A stretch of DNA of 7,717 nt from Patescibacteria group bacterium (GCA_018817845.1 JAHITH010000051.1:1-7717), one strand, 5' to 3'. Shown: positions 1-5,433, numbered from the stretch's first letter. Numbers and translations are program-made. The notes: a model not told the origin generated them from the sequence alone.

Positions 1-576
1 GAGTTTGTGGCAAAGGTTTTACAACAGTTTGGCTATCACACCAAGGTGGGTGTAGTGCTAGAAGGTAAATGTGTTAAACACGAGATCGATATACTAGCCG
101 AGAAAGACAACAGCGTTTATTACATAGAATGTAAGTTCCACAACAGACCGGGTCTAAAAACCGACGTCCAAGTGGCTCTTTACACCAACGCCAGATTTAA
201 AGACATAGAAAGCAATGCCGTAGAGGTTGACCACCCCAAAGGGGTTCAACCTCCGCAAATTCATTACTCTTGGTTGGTTTCCAACACCAAGATTACTAAA
301 GACGCCACCAACTACGCTAACTGCCAAAACATGAAACTTACCTCTTGGAATAGTCCAGGCAAAGAAAGCCTGTTTCACTTAGTGGCTGATTCTGGTCTTC
401 ACCCAATTACTGCACTTAGCTCACTTTCACCAGATCAAGTAAAGATACTTCTTAAACAAAACACAGTTACCTTAAGAGATCTAACCCATTTGTTAAAAAA
501 CAATCAGCTTACAGGTTTACTTTCAAAAGAAGTTGTGAAAAAAATCAAGGCAGAGATCAACGCAATCTTTCCATGA
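1..576 (+). CDS. Restriction-endonuclease-like (PD-(D/E)XK) protein, 5' end outside window
   Basis: Mrr-like nuclease-fold protein of the kind often found C-terminal to an ATP-cone domain. The reading frame is open from base 1, so the gene almost certainly starts upstream and the GTG at 7 is only the first start-like codon inside the window. Numbering from that codon, the nuclease core shows Asp28 in HEIDI and Glu41-x-Lys43 in YIECK, the D...ExK arrangement of the PD-(D/E)XK fold, followed by a conserved-looking HNRPG segment. The last 50 or so residues are helical and resemble helix-hairpin-helix repeats (SPDQVKILL, then LSKEVVKKI). Its stop overlaps the truB start as ATGA, implying one transcript and coupled translation. 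The substrate is unknown; the protein could be a DNA-processing or regulatory protein rather than a restriction enzyme. The fold call is fairly secure, and the ATP-cone part is inferred from family knowledge and not visible here. Confidence 0.8.
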   Translation, partial: EFVAKVLQQFGYHTKVGVVLEGKCVKHEIDILAEKDNSVYYIECKFHNRPGLKTDVQVALYTNARFKDIESNAVEVDHPKGVQPPQIHYSWLVSNTKITKDATNYANCQNMKLTSWNSPGKESLFHLVADSGLHPITALSSLSPDQVKILLKQNTVTLRDLTHLLKNNQLTGLLSKEVVKKIKAEINAIFP

Positions 577-1271
577 ATTCTTGCGAGGGTATTTTATTAA
601 TAGACAAACCCACTGGCTTAACCAGCCACGACGTGGTGAACGTGGTTAGAAAAAAAATTGGGGTAAAAAAGGTAGGGCATACCGGCACCCTAGATCCACT
701 AGCCACCGGTCTTCTAATTATCTTGGTTGGTCGTCGGTACACCAAAAAACAATCTAAATTTCTCAAACAAAATAAGCAATACCAGGTAACCATCAAGCTA
801 GGGGTAGAAACAGATACTTACGACTCAGACGGCGAAATAGTTGGCAAATCCCCTCCAGCCAGTGTAAATAAAATCACCAAGCAAGACATTGTTACAACCC
901 TTAAAAAATTTCAAGGCGAAATTAACCAAACCGTGCCACCATTTTCAGCCGTAAAGGTTGCTGGCAAAAAACTTTATCAACTTGCCAGGCAAAAAAAAGA
1001 AATTAAGAAACTCCCAGTAAAAAAAATCATCATAAAAAAAATCAAGCTAATTTCATTCAACAACAAAACCTTTGAGACTGAGTTATTGGTAGATTGCTCT
1101 TCTGGTACATATATTAGATCTTTAGCCCACGACATTGGTGAGTCACTAGGCGTGGGCGCTCACGTCACCAAGCTTCGCCGAACAAAAATTGGCTCATTAA
1201 GCGTAAAGAAAGCAATTTCCTTGCAAAACCTGCAAAAACTTGCAATTTGTAGTAGAATACTACTTGCTTGA
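573..1271 (+). CDS. truB: tRNA pseudouridine(55) synthase TruB (short form)
   Basis: Converts uridine 55 to pseudouridine in the T-loop of tRNAs in the cytoplasm. The family signatures are in order: GILLIDKP at residues 6-13, the catalytic loop GTLDPLATG with the nucleophilic Asp41, the active-site Tyr70 region, the TDTYDSDG strand at 80-87, the QxxPxFSAxKxxGxxxYxxAR motif at about 119-139, and the conserved Arg182 in SGTYIRSLAHD. At 232 residues it is much shorter than the E. coli enzyme (about 314 aa) and ends soon after the catalytic domain, so the C-terminal PUA-like tail is missing; short forms are not unusual in reduced genomes. The ATG at 573 overlaps the upstream stop as ATGA, and the motif spacing supports this start. 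A Lys-rich insert (KKEIKKLPVKKIIIKKIK) could help bind RNA. The identification is secure. Confidence 0.96.
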   Translation: MNSCEGILLIDKPTGLTSHDVVNVVRKKIGVKKVGHTGTLDPLATGLLIILVGRRYTKKQSKFLKQNKQYQVTIKLGVETDTYDSDGEIVGKSPPASVNKITKQDIVTTLKKFQGEINQTVPPFSAVKVAGKKLYQLARQKKEIKKLPVKKIIIKKIKLISFNNKTFETELLVDCSSGTYIRSLAHDIGESLGVGAHVTKLRRTKIGSLSVKKAISLQNLQKLAICSRILLA

Positions 1272-1342
1272 AGAACAGGTAAGGTCAAAGGTAATTTTTT
1301 TCCTTTAGTACTCAATGTTTCTATAGAGCGGTTATTATTAAG

Positions 1343-1359
1343 ATCCGGGTTTACCGGAT
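1343..1359 (+). promoter_or_regulatory. Hairpin in the leader of the RRM gene
   Basis: ATCCGG (1343-1348), a five-base loop and CCGGAT (1354-1359) form a perfect 6-bp stem, 12 bases before the ATG at 1372. It is not followed by a T-tract, so it is not a terminator. Candidate -10 elements just upstream are TATAGA (1322-1327) and TATTAT (1333-1338), both without a convincing -35. If transcription starts near the first, the stem lies in the leader close to the ribosome entry site and could be a site for the RNA-binding protein itself or a thermosensor-like element. The function is inferred. Confidence 0.4.
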
Positions 1360-1371
1360 AGAAAGATTAGT

Positions 1372-1701
1372 ATGGATCAACCAAATCCAAAAAAATTATT
1401 TATTGGCAGCTTGCCATACAGTACCACAGAAGATCAACTTCGTGATCTATTTTCCCAATTTGGGGAAATTACAGATCTCAAGTTAATCACAGACAGAATG
1501 TCTGGAAGATCTAGAGGTATTGCTTTTGTTGAGTTCGCATCAGAAGAAGATGCAGCTAAGGCTATAGAAGCCACCAACAACACAGAGATGGATGGTAGAA
1601 CCATCATCGTCAATGTGGCTAGACCACCTAAGCCAAGAACCGATAGCGGTTTTGGCGGTGGCGATCGCGGTGGAAACCGTGGCGGCTACAACCAAAGGTA
1701 A
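1372..1701 (+). CDS. RRM-domain RNA-binding protein with Gly/Arg-rich tail
   Basis: Single RNA-recognition-motif protein of the bacterial Rbp type, which binds single-stranded RNA in the cytoplasm and is known in cyanobacteria and other bacteria as a cold- or stress-associated RNA chaperone. RNP2 is KLFIGSL (residues 8-14) and RNP1 is RGIAFVEF (48-55), with aromatic residues F10, F52 and F55 at the RNA-stacking positions. The βαββαβ domain fills residues 7-85. The tail from about 91 is rich in Gly, Arg and Asp with RGG-like repeats (GGGDRGGNRGGYNQR), as in eukaryotic glycine-rich RNA-binding proteins. Length 109 aa is typical. It stands alone, with about 100 bases after truB and a strong terminator 15 bases past its stop, so it is probably a monocistronic, highly expressed unit. 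The upstream hairpin may allow self-regulation, which is inference. Confidence 0.95.
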   Translation: MDQPNPKKLFIGSLPYSTTEDQLRDLFSQFGEITDLKLITDRMSGRSRGIAFVEFASEEDAAKAIEATNNTEMDGRTIIVNVARPPKPRTDSGFGGGDRGGNRGGYNQR

Positions 1702-1715
1702 AATCCTTTAACCCC

Positions 1716-1748
1716 AAACCCCTTGGTAGGTATCAAGGGGTTTTTGGT
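1716..1748 (+). terminator. Rho-independent terminator of the RRM gene
   Basis: AAACCCCTTG (1716-1725) pairs perfectly with CAAGGGGTTT (1734-1743) around an 8-base loop, and the T-run at 1741-1745 follows the GC-rich core. It begins 15 bases after the RRM stop codon and separates that gene from the next promoter. Confidence 0.93.
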
Positions 1749-1782
1749 ATTTACATACTTTGCCACCTTAATACACACCTAC

Positions 1783-1810
1783 TTGACTTTTGCTTTTATA
1801 AATTCATAAT
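1783..1810 (+). promoter_or_regulatory. Promoter of the small-protein/caspase-like unit
   Basis: TTGACT (1783-1788), a 16-base spacer, then CATAAT (1805-1810); each hexamer matches the sigma70 consensus at five of six positions. Only eight bases separate the -10 from the ATG at 1819, so the transcript would start at or within one to three bases of the start codon, giving a leaderless or near-leaderless mRNA. No Shine-Dalgarno sequence precedes this ATG, which agrees. Confidence 0.75.
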
Positions 1811-1818
1811 ATAAAGAA

Positions 1819-2013
1819 ATGGATCTAAAGACCATATTTTTAAATTCTTATGCAAACGTACCCTTGGGTCTAAGAGGAGAAATCATTGTCGTATTGGATG
1901 GTCAACCGATGACTTGGAATGTTGTGAAGGTAGAGGTCGACAGTAACACTCAAAAAGCTAAAGAGATTCTTCAAAAGTTATTTGAACTAGGAATAATCAA
2001 AAATGAAAAATAA
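1819..2013 (+). CDS. Small uncharacterised protein (64 aa), first gene of a three-gene unit
   Basis: I do not recognise this family. The 64-residue product is soluble, with no signal peptide or membrane segment. The first half is predicted β-rich (RGEIIVVLDGQPMTWNVVKVEV, residues about 19-40) and the second half is an amphipathic helix (QKAKEILQKLFELGII). This α/β layout suits a small regulator or partner protein, but no catalytic motif is visible. The start is fixed by the promoter, whose -10 ends eight bases upstream. Its last 11 bases overlap the next gene in another frame, so translation of the two is probably coupled. It is treated as real because of the good promoter, the tight packing and the well-mixed residue composition. 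Confidence 0.75.
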   Translation: MDLKTIFLNSYANVPLGLRGEIIVVLDGQPMTWNVVKVEVDSNTQKAKEILQKLFELGIIKNEK

Positions 2014-2236
2014 GAAATCTATCAAAGAAGATATCAAGAAAATAGTTATAGAGAGAATAAGGGCGTCATCAGGTAATTTGCAAATAGTGGTTGGGGGGAA
2101 AGGAGAGAAACTTTCAAAACAAGATTTGATTGATAATGTTTCTAAAAATAATAACTTAGGTAAAGAAATAATAAGAATACAAATGGAGTTTTTAAAAGCC
2201 ATGGGTAGTGGTGAGCTGTACACAACTCAAGCATAA
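2003..2236 (+). CDS. Small uncharacterised protein (77 aa), second gene of the unit
   Basis: Not recognised. The 77-residue product is Lys-rich and largely helical, with a short β-like segment (GNLQIVVGGKGEKLSK, residues about 24-39) between an N-terminal helix (KEDIKKIVIERIRA) and a C-terminal helix (GKEIIRIQMEFLKAMG). It has no signal peptide, membrane segment, Cys pair or zinc motif. The ATG lies inside the end of the 64-aa gene (11-base overlap) and is preceded by AGGA at 1989-1992, a plausible weak ribosome site. The peptidase gene starts seven bases after its stop. It could be a partner, inhibitor or substrate of the peptidase encoded next to it, which is inferred from position only. 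Confidence 0.68.
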   Translation: MKNKKSIKEDIKKIVIERIRASSGNLQIVVGGKGEKLSKQDLIDNVSKNNNLGKEIIRIQMEFLKAMGSGELYTTQA

Positions 2237-2243
2237 TCAAAAG

Positions 2244-2888
2244 ATGAACCCTCTATTAATTACAAGACCCAACCATGATTTGGGAACTAATTACTTATAT
2301 AACTGGTCTGAGCACGTAATCGAAATCGCAAAAAAGAAAATGGTAAAGGTACTAGATTTGAAAGCAAAGAAGGCAAATAAAAAAAACATGACAAGCTATA
2401 TTCTAAAGAACAACCCATCCTTACTTTTTTTGAACGGACACGGTTCTTTCACGACAATCATGGGTCAAAAAAATGAGATTTTACTTGATAAAAACACAGA
2501 TGAAAGGCTGGTAAAAGATAGAATCATATACGCTAGAAGTTGTAGTGCTGGGGCAGTATTGGGTGGAATATTAGTTAATAGGGGGGCCAAGACATTTGTT
2601 GGATACATTGGAAGTTTCATTCTTGTAATGGAAAAAGATAAAGGTTTCCATCCTTTAGAAGATCAAATGGCTAAAAGATTCCTCGAGCCTTCAAATTTGA
2701 TTGTAACGTCGATCTTAAAAGGAAACTCTGTGGGTAAGGCATATCAAAAGTCAATAAAAGAAATGAAGGAAATACTCGACTACTTCCTCTCTAGTGATTC
2801 AAATTATGAAGAAAAAACCTCCGCACCTTATATGTGGAATAATATATCGTGTCAGGTTTTACTTGGCGATGAAAATGCCAAGGCATAA
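2244..2888 (+). CDS. Caspase-fold peptidase (CHAT/C25/separase-like, clan CD)
   Basis: Probable cysteine peptidase of the caspase-hemoglobinase fold. With the ATG at 2244 as residue 1 (214 aa), the catalytic pair is His66 in SLLFLNGHGS and Cys100 in IIYARSCSAG. Each follows a hydrophobic β-strand, which is the clan CD layout seen in CHAT, separase and gingipain domains. The strand after Cys100 (GGILVNRGAKTFVGYIGSF) matches the usual 'G-A-x-x-V-V/F' strand after the catalytic Cys. There is no signal peptide, so it is cytoplasmic, and it lacks the TPR or other sensor domains often fused to CHAT. A GTG at 2208 would add 12 residues but overlaps the upstream gene and adds nothing domain-like; ATG 2244 is preferred. 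The class is fairly sure; specificity and activation are unknown, and the two preceding small proteins are candidate regulators or substrates. Confidence 0.75.
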   Translation: MNPLLITRPNHDLGTNYLYNWSEHVIEIAKKKMVKVLDLKAKKANKKNMTSYILKNNPSLLFLNGHGSFTTIMGQKNEILLDKNTDERLVKDRIIYARSCSAGAVLGGILVNRGAKTFVGYIGSFILVMEKDKGFHPLEDQMAKRFLEPSNLIVTSILKGNSVGKAYQKSIKEMKEILDYFLSSDSNYEEKTSAPYMWNNISCQVLLGDENAKA

Positions 2889-2910
2889 ATTACTTACGTT
2901 AATTAGTTGA

Positions 2911-3565
2911 ATGCGACGCTATTTGTTCATCACCACTCTCTTAGTTGCGGCCCTTTTGCGTTTTTATAATTTCAATCGTTTGGCTATTTAAGAAACTTGT
3001 TAAACCAGAAATTGCCTTACTCGGGTCAATCTTGTTTTTATTTAATTCCTCTATGGTTTTTCACTCCCGATTTATTTGGATTATTCACCCCTTTCCCCTA
3101 TTTGGATTAATTACCAGTTATTTTTTTCTTAAAAATCTCAAAAAACCCTCATTGTTGTTGGCGGGGGTACTAGGTTTGGTCACAGGTTTAGGCATAGGCA
3201 TGGATTACACCTTTTTATTTTGGGGAATACCGTTATTTTTTGGTCTTTTATTTTATTCTTCACATCGGTTCCAAACTGCCTTACTTTTTGTAGCCGGAGG
3301 TTTAATCGGCGACTTGCCCCATGTTCTCTTTGATTTGAGGCATCAATTTTATAACATATCAACTTTATGGCAGTACAGTTTAGAAACCTTGAGCAATCCC
3401 AGTCAAAGCAAAATTCTCTACTATCACTTTTTCCCCTTCTGGCCAAAAACCGATTACGATCTAACCTCCCCGTCAAACTATGAATTAAGTAGCTTCTATC
3501 CATACAAGATACAAGTGCTGACAGTACTGGACGAAAACTATAGAGTCTACAAACTTTACAAGTGA
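2911..3565 (+). pseudogene. Broken polytopic glycosyltransferase gene (GT39/PMT/ArnT-like)
   Basis: Remains of a multi-pass membrane mannosyltransferase-like protein that would transfer sugars from a lipid carrier. The ATG at 2911 opens a 26-codon frame (MRRYLFITTLLVAALLRFYNFNRL...), a typical first transmembrane helix of this family, which hits TAA at 2989-2991. The family-like sequence resumes one frame over at about 2980 (VWLFKKLVKPEIALLGSIL...) and continues through four or five hydrophobic helices to the FPFWP region near 3450. The acidic catalytic loop expected right after the first helix, and the next one or two helices, are absent, so I infer an internal deletion of roughly 80-100 codons. 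After about 3450 the sequence stops looking membrane-like and ends at TGA 3563-3565, so the C-terminal half is also lost. A frame starting at TTG 2945 spans most of it but is not a credible intact gene. Confidence 0.75.
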
Positions 3566-3718
3566 GCTGTTACTAACAAGTTCGCATACATTTTAGGCCA
3601 AACTATTAGCGGCTCACACCCTACCTACCCGCCTCTGGAGGGGTTCGCCAATCCTCGATTCAATCGGGATATTTTTGCGCGCGATTTTTTATGCCGACTA
3701 CGTCAAATCTCAGTTTAA
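3566..3718 (+). pseudogene. Unidentified coding remnant (open frame without a start)
   Basis: The TGA at 3563-3565 is followed, in the same frame, by 50 open codons ending at TAA 3716-3718. The predicted peptide (core GQTISGSHPTYPP, then NPRFNRDIFARDFL) is well mixed and looks more protein-like than random intergenic DNA, and the base composition is GC-richer than the flanks. There is no ATG, GTG or TTG in a useful position. The preceding stretch in another frame (YWTKTIESTNFTSELL, about 3516-3560) may be part of the same dead gene. I do not recognise the family; chance openness is possible. Confidence 0.35.
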
Positions 3719-3742
3719 CAATAATTTTTTTGTATCAAGTTG

Positions 3743-3771
3743 TTGACACTTGCGTATCATTATGATACGCT
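3743..3771 (+). promoter_or_regulatory. Promoter of the Fic gene
   Basis: A perfect -35 TTGACA (3743-3748), a 17-base spacer and TACGCT (3766-3771), which keeps the three most important -10 bases (T, A and final T). The ATG at 3780 lies eight bases past the -10, and no ribosome-binding sequence is seen, so the message is probably leaderless. TATGAT (3761-3766) is a better -10 hexamer by sequence but only 12 bases from TTGACA. The palindromic operator fills the spacer and overlaps the -10. Confidence 0.65.
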
Positions 3772-3792
3772 GAACATATATGAATGATACGC
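3752..3792 (+). promoter_or_regulatory. Operator: 19-bp perfect palindrome plus a third half-site
   Basis: GCGTATCATTATGATACGC (3752-3770) is a perfect inverted repeat of nine-base arms around one T, lying between the -35 and -10 elements. A third copy of the arm, ATGATACGC, lies at 3784-3792, inside the first codons of the gene and 22 bases (about two helical turns) after the second arm. Such placement is typical of an autorepressor, and the gene's own product has a helix-turn-helix-like N-terminus. Recognition by that protein is inferred. Confidence 0.8.
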
Positions 3793-4832
3793 AAATAAAC
3801 AACCGTCAAAGGAATATCTTGGCGTTTCTTTACAATAATTCTCAATCAAGTAGAGTAGAGATAGCAACGTCATTGGAAGACTACAAAGGATCACGAATTA
3901 CTATAATTCGTGATCTTAATCATCTCATTAAGTTAGAATGGGTAGAACAATCAGGCGGTGGAAAATATGTAAAATACAGCTTAAAAAAAGGAAAAGAGTT
4001 ACTCATTCCTGTTAATTTAGAGCAATATTTTACTAAAAAATCTGACATGCGCAACATTAGATACCCAAAATTTAACATTAAATTAGTTAACAAATTATCT
4101 GAACTATTTTCCCCGAAAGAACTTAAATTGTTTGAACAAGGCAAAACCAAGTTAAAAGAGAAGTTTAAAAAGACAGACTCAAGTTTACTACGTCGAGAGT
4201 TGGAACGGTTTACCATTGAATTATCTTGGAAATCTTCCCAAATTGAAGGAAACACATATTCTCTTCTTGAAACTGAGGAACTAATTAAAAACAAGAAACA
4301 GGCTAAAGGTCATGATAAAAGTGAGGCGATTATGATCTTAAATCACAAAAATACATTTGACACTATTTTGGCAAAAAAAGATAGTTTTAAAGAAATCAAC
4401 ATTGCTGACGTGAGAGCTATTCATACAGAGTTGGTAAGGGATTTAGGAATTACAACTGGAGTTAGAGAGTCTGGAGTTGGAATCACGGGCACAAAATATC
4501 TACCCTTAGATAATAAATGGCAAATAAACGAGGCATTAAAAAAACTAGTTAATCAGACAAAAAACGTGCAAAGTGTCCCAGAAATAGCATTGATTTTTCT
4601 TTCAATGCTTTCATATTTACAACCATTTAACGACGGGAATAAAAGAACATCAAGGATGATAAGTAATGCAATATTAATTGCAAATGGTTATTACCCACTT
4701 TCATATCGAAGTGTAAATGAAGTTGAATATAAAAAAGCTTTAATAATTTTTTATGAACAAAATAATTTGTTCCACTTAAAGAGAATATTTATCGAACAGC
4801 AAAAATTTGCCATAAACAACTATTTTATATAA
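3780..4832 (+). CDS. Fic-family protein with N-terminal winged-helix region; FIC motif His replaced by Gln
   Basis: Two-part protein of 350 aa. Residues 1-80 resemble a winged-helix DNA-binding domain (NRQRNILAFLYNN, RVEIATSLE, SRITIIRDLNHLIKLEWVE, then a GGGKYVKYSL wing). The Fic part includes the inhibitory-helix motif S152xxxE156G157 (SSQIEGN) and, at 281-289, QPFNDGNKR followed by TSRM. Fic enzymes normally read HPFxDGN(G/K)R and use the His to transfer AMP or another nucleotide-derived group to a target hydroxyl. Here the codon is CAA (4620-4622), so residue 281 is Gln, while the phosphate-binding DGNKR part is kept. Classical transferase activity is therefore doubtful; ligand binding and DNA binding may remain. 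The ATG at 3780 fits the promoter. The palindrome in the promoter and the third half-site inside the gene suggest self-repression. Stand-alone gene, no antitoxin partner seen. Confidence 0.92.
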   Translation: MNDTQINNRQRNILAFLYNNSQSSRVEIATSLEDYKGSRITIIRDLNHLIKLEWVEQSGGGKYVKYSLKKGKELLIPVNLEQYFTKKSDMRNIRYPKFNIKLVNKLSELFSPKELKLFEQGKTKLKEKFKKTDSSLLRRELERFTIELSWKSSQIEGNTYSLLETEELIKNKKQAKGHDKSEAIMILNHKNTFDTILAKKDSFKEINIADVRAIHTELVRDLGITTGVRESGVGITGTKYLPLDNKWQINEALKKLVNQTKNVQSVPEIALIFLSMLSYLQPFNDGNKRTSRMISNAILIANGYYPLSYRSVNEVEYKKALIIFYEQNNLFHLKRIFIEQQKFAINNYFI

Positions 4833-4887
4833 TACACAAACCATTACATTATATATTCACTTTCTGTGACCCCATAGAGAATCCCCT

Positions 4888-4929
4888 GAACCCTCCTAGG
4901 TTCTGGACTAGTCCCGAGCTTTGCTCGGG
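4888..4929. repeat. Two hairpins at the 3' end of the GIY-YIG gene
   Basis: GAACC (4888-4892) and GGTTC (4899-4903) form a 5-bp stem. CCCGAGC (4913-4919), loop TTT, and GCTCGGG (4923-4929) form a 7-bp GC-rich stem that encodes the last residues (PPSKARD) of the GIY-YIG protein on the minus strand. Neither has a T-run immediately after it, so they are weak terminators at best. They lie between the convergent Fic and GIY-YIG genes. Confidence 0.6.
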
Positions 4930-5201
4930 GGAACTCTGTTTTTCAAAAATCTAGTCATATTCCCATATCTTTTAATATACGACTCCCCTTCTTTGGCGTC
5001 TTTCTTGATTTTAAAGCTCTCAGAATAAACAACTTCATAGGGAATATGTCCCTTTGTATATTTATGTTTTCCTTTATTGTGTTCTTTGATTCTTCTATTT
5101 ATGTTGCTCGTATAGCCTACATAATAGGTTTTATCTACCAGTGAACGTAAAACATAAATATAATATTTTTTTGAAAAATGAGTTTGATCCACAGGGATCA
5201 T
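4908..5201 (-). CDS. Stand-alone GIY-YIG nuclease-domain protein (UPF0213/YhbQ-like)
   Basis: Small single-domain protein of the GIY-YIG endonuclease superfamily, which includes homing endonucleases and the UvrC N-terminal domain. Taking ATG 5199-5201 as start gives 97 aa. The motif is KYYIYVLRS (about residues 11-20) and TYYVGYTSN, the two halves of GIY-YIG, followed by the catalytic Arg in NINRRIKEHN and a Glu in KEGESYIKRYG. The protein ends with PPSKARD, encoded by a hairpin. The frame is open further upstream to a GTG at 5249 with another ATG at 5226-5228, but that extension runs through two palindromes and does not look protein-coding. Even the chosen start lies at the edge of a hairpin, so the true start is uncertain. 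No ribosome site is visible. Its role (repair, mobility or none) is unknown. Confidence 0.85.
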   Translation of the reverse strand: MIPVDQTHFSKKYYIYVLRSLVDKTYYVGYTSNINRRIKEHNKGKHKYTKGHIPYEVVYSESFKIKKDAKEGESYIKRYGNMTRFLKNRVPPSKARD

Positions 5202-5232
5202 TTTACAAAAATGCACAATTAAGTGCATTTTT
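5185..5232. repeat. Tandem perfect hairpins upstream of the GIY-YIG gene
   Basis: TGATCC (5185-5190), loop ACAG, GGATCA (5195-5200) is followed by TTTT. AAAAATGCAC (5207-5216), loop AATTAA, GTGCATTTTT (5223-5232) is a 10-bp stem with a T-run on either strand, so it could terminate transcription in both directions. They sit at the 5' end of the minus-strand gene, overlap its possible start codons, and mirror the hairpins at its 3' end. Confidence 0.7.
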
Positions 5233-5239
5233 TGTGAAA

Positions 5240-5389
5240 GTGACCCCACGTTTACTTACCTCGAACACCTTCGAGGCCGTATGGAAGGAACTTATTAGAT
5301 TTTATAGTGTATTTGGGCAGATGAAAGTGTTTACGCCTAACTATCTCCCATTAAAGTATGATAAGAAGTTAAATTTAGCATATACCTAG
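5240..5389 (+). other. Orphan open frame, possible C-terminal gene remnant
   Basis: The plus-strand frame here stays open to TAG 5387-5389 and reads as a plausible peptide (TFEAVWKELIRFYSVFGQ, then FTPNYLPLKYDKKLNLAYT). The part before about 5240 is only the antisense of the GIY-YIG gene and its hairpins, so no intact gene is proposed. It may be the tail of a gene lost when the neighbouring region was rearranged. I do not recognise the family. Confidence 0.3.
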
Positions 5390-5398
5390 TTAATGTTA

Positions 5399-5427
5399 TT
5401 GATTACTGACTATACCAGTGTTATATT
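5399..5427 (+). promoter_or_regulatory. Promoter of the dehydrogenase-deaminase operon
   Basis: TTGATT (5399-5404), a 17-base spacer and TATATT (5422-5427). The ATG at 5434 begins six bases after the -10, so transcription is expected to start at the A of the ATG and the mRNA to be leaderless. There is no Shine-Dalgarno sequence. This promoter also supports 5434 as the true start of the frameshifted first gene. Confidence 0.7.
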
Positions 5428-5433
5428 TCAAAT

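Larger units (their letters stand above)
4866..5248. repeat. Nine-base direct repeats flanking the GIY-YIG gene
   Basis: GTGACCCCA occurs at 4866-4874 and again at 5240-5248, just outside the two ends of the minus-strand GIY-YIG gene. TCACTTTC (4857-4864) and its inverse GAAAGTGA (5236-5243) overlap them, so direct and inverted repeats coexist. The left copy also forms a small hairpin (TCAC, TTTCT loop, GTGA, 4857-4869). Together they bracket about 370 bases and could mark an inserted cassette; a nine-base match could also arise by chance in a region of this size. Confidence 0.4.

Noticed and set aside
2208..2243. GTG start extending the caspase-like protein by 12 residues
   Set aside because: It overlaps the upstream gene by 29 bases and adds a non-domain peptide; ATG 2244 directly precedes the first β-strand and follows the upstream stop by seven bases.
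2945..3565. Intact 206-aa membrane protein starting at TTG 2945
   Set aside because: The true N-terminus of this family is in another frame at 2911, the catalytic loop is missing and the C-terminal part is unrelated, so it is treated as a pseudogene.
3562..3680. tRNA or other standard RNA gene in the GC-richer gap
   Set aside because: There is a stem-like pair and a GGTTCG, but no acceptor-stem, anticodon-arm and T-arm arrangement could be assembled on either strand.
3761..3766. TATGAT as the -10 of the Fic promoter
   Set aside because: Good hexamer, but only 12 bases from TTGACA and with no other -35 at the right distance; it is better explained as the centre of the palindrome.
5202..5249. 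N-terminal extension of the GIY-YIG protein to GTG 5249 or ATG 5226-5228
   Set aside because: The extension is made of palindromic hairpin sequence and one repeat copy; the domain starts after residue 10 of the shorter form.
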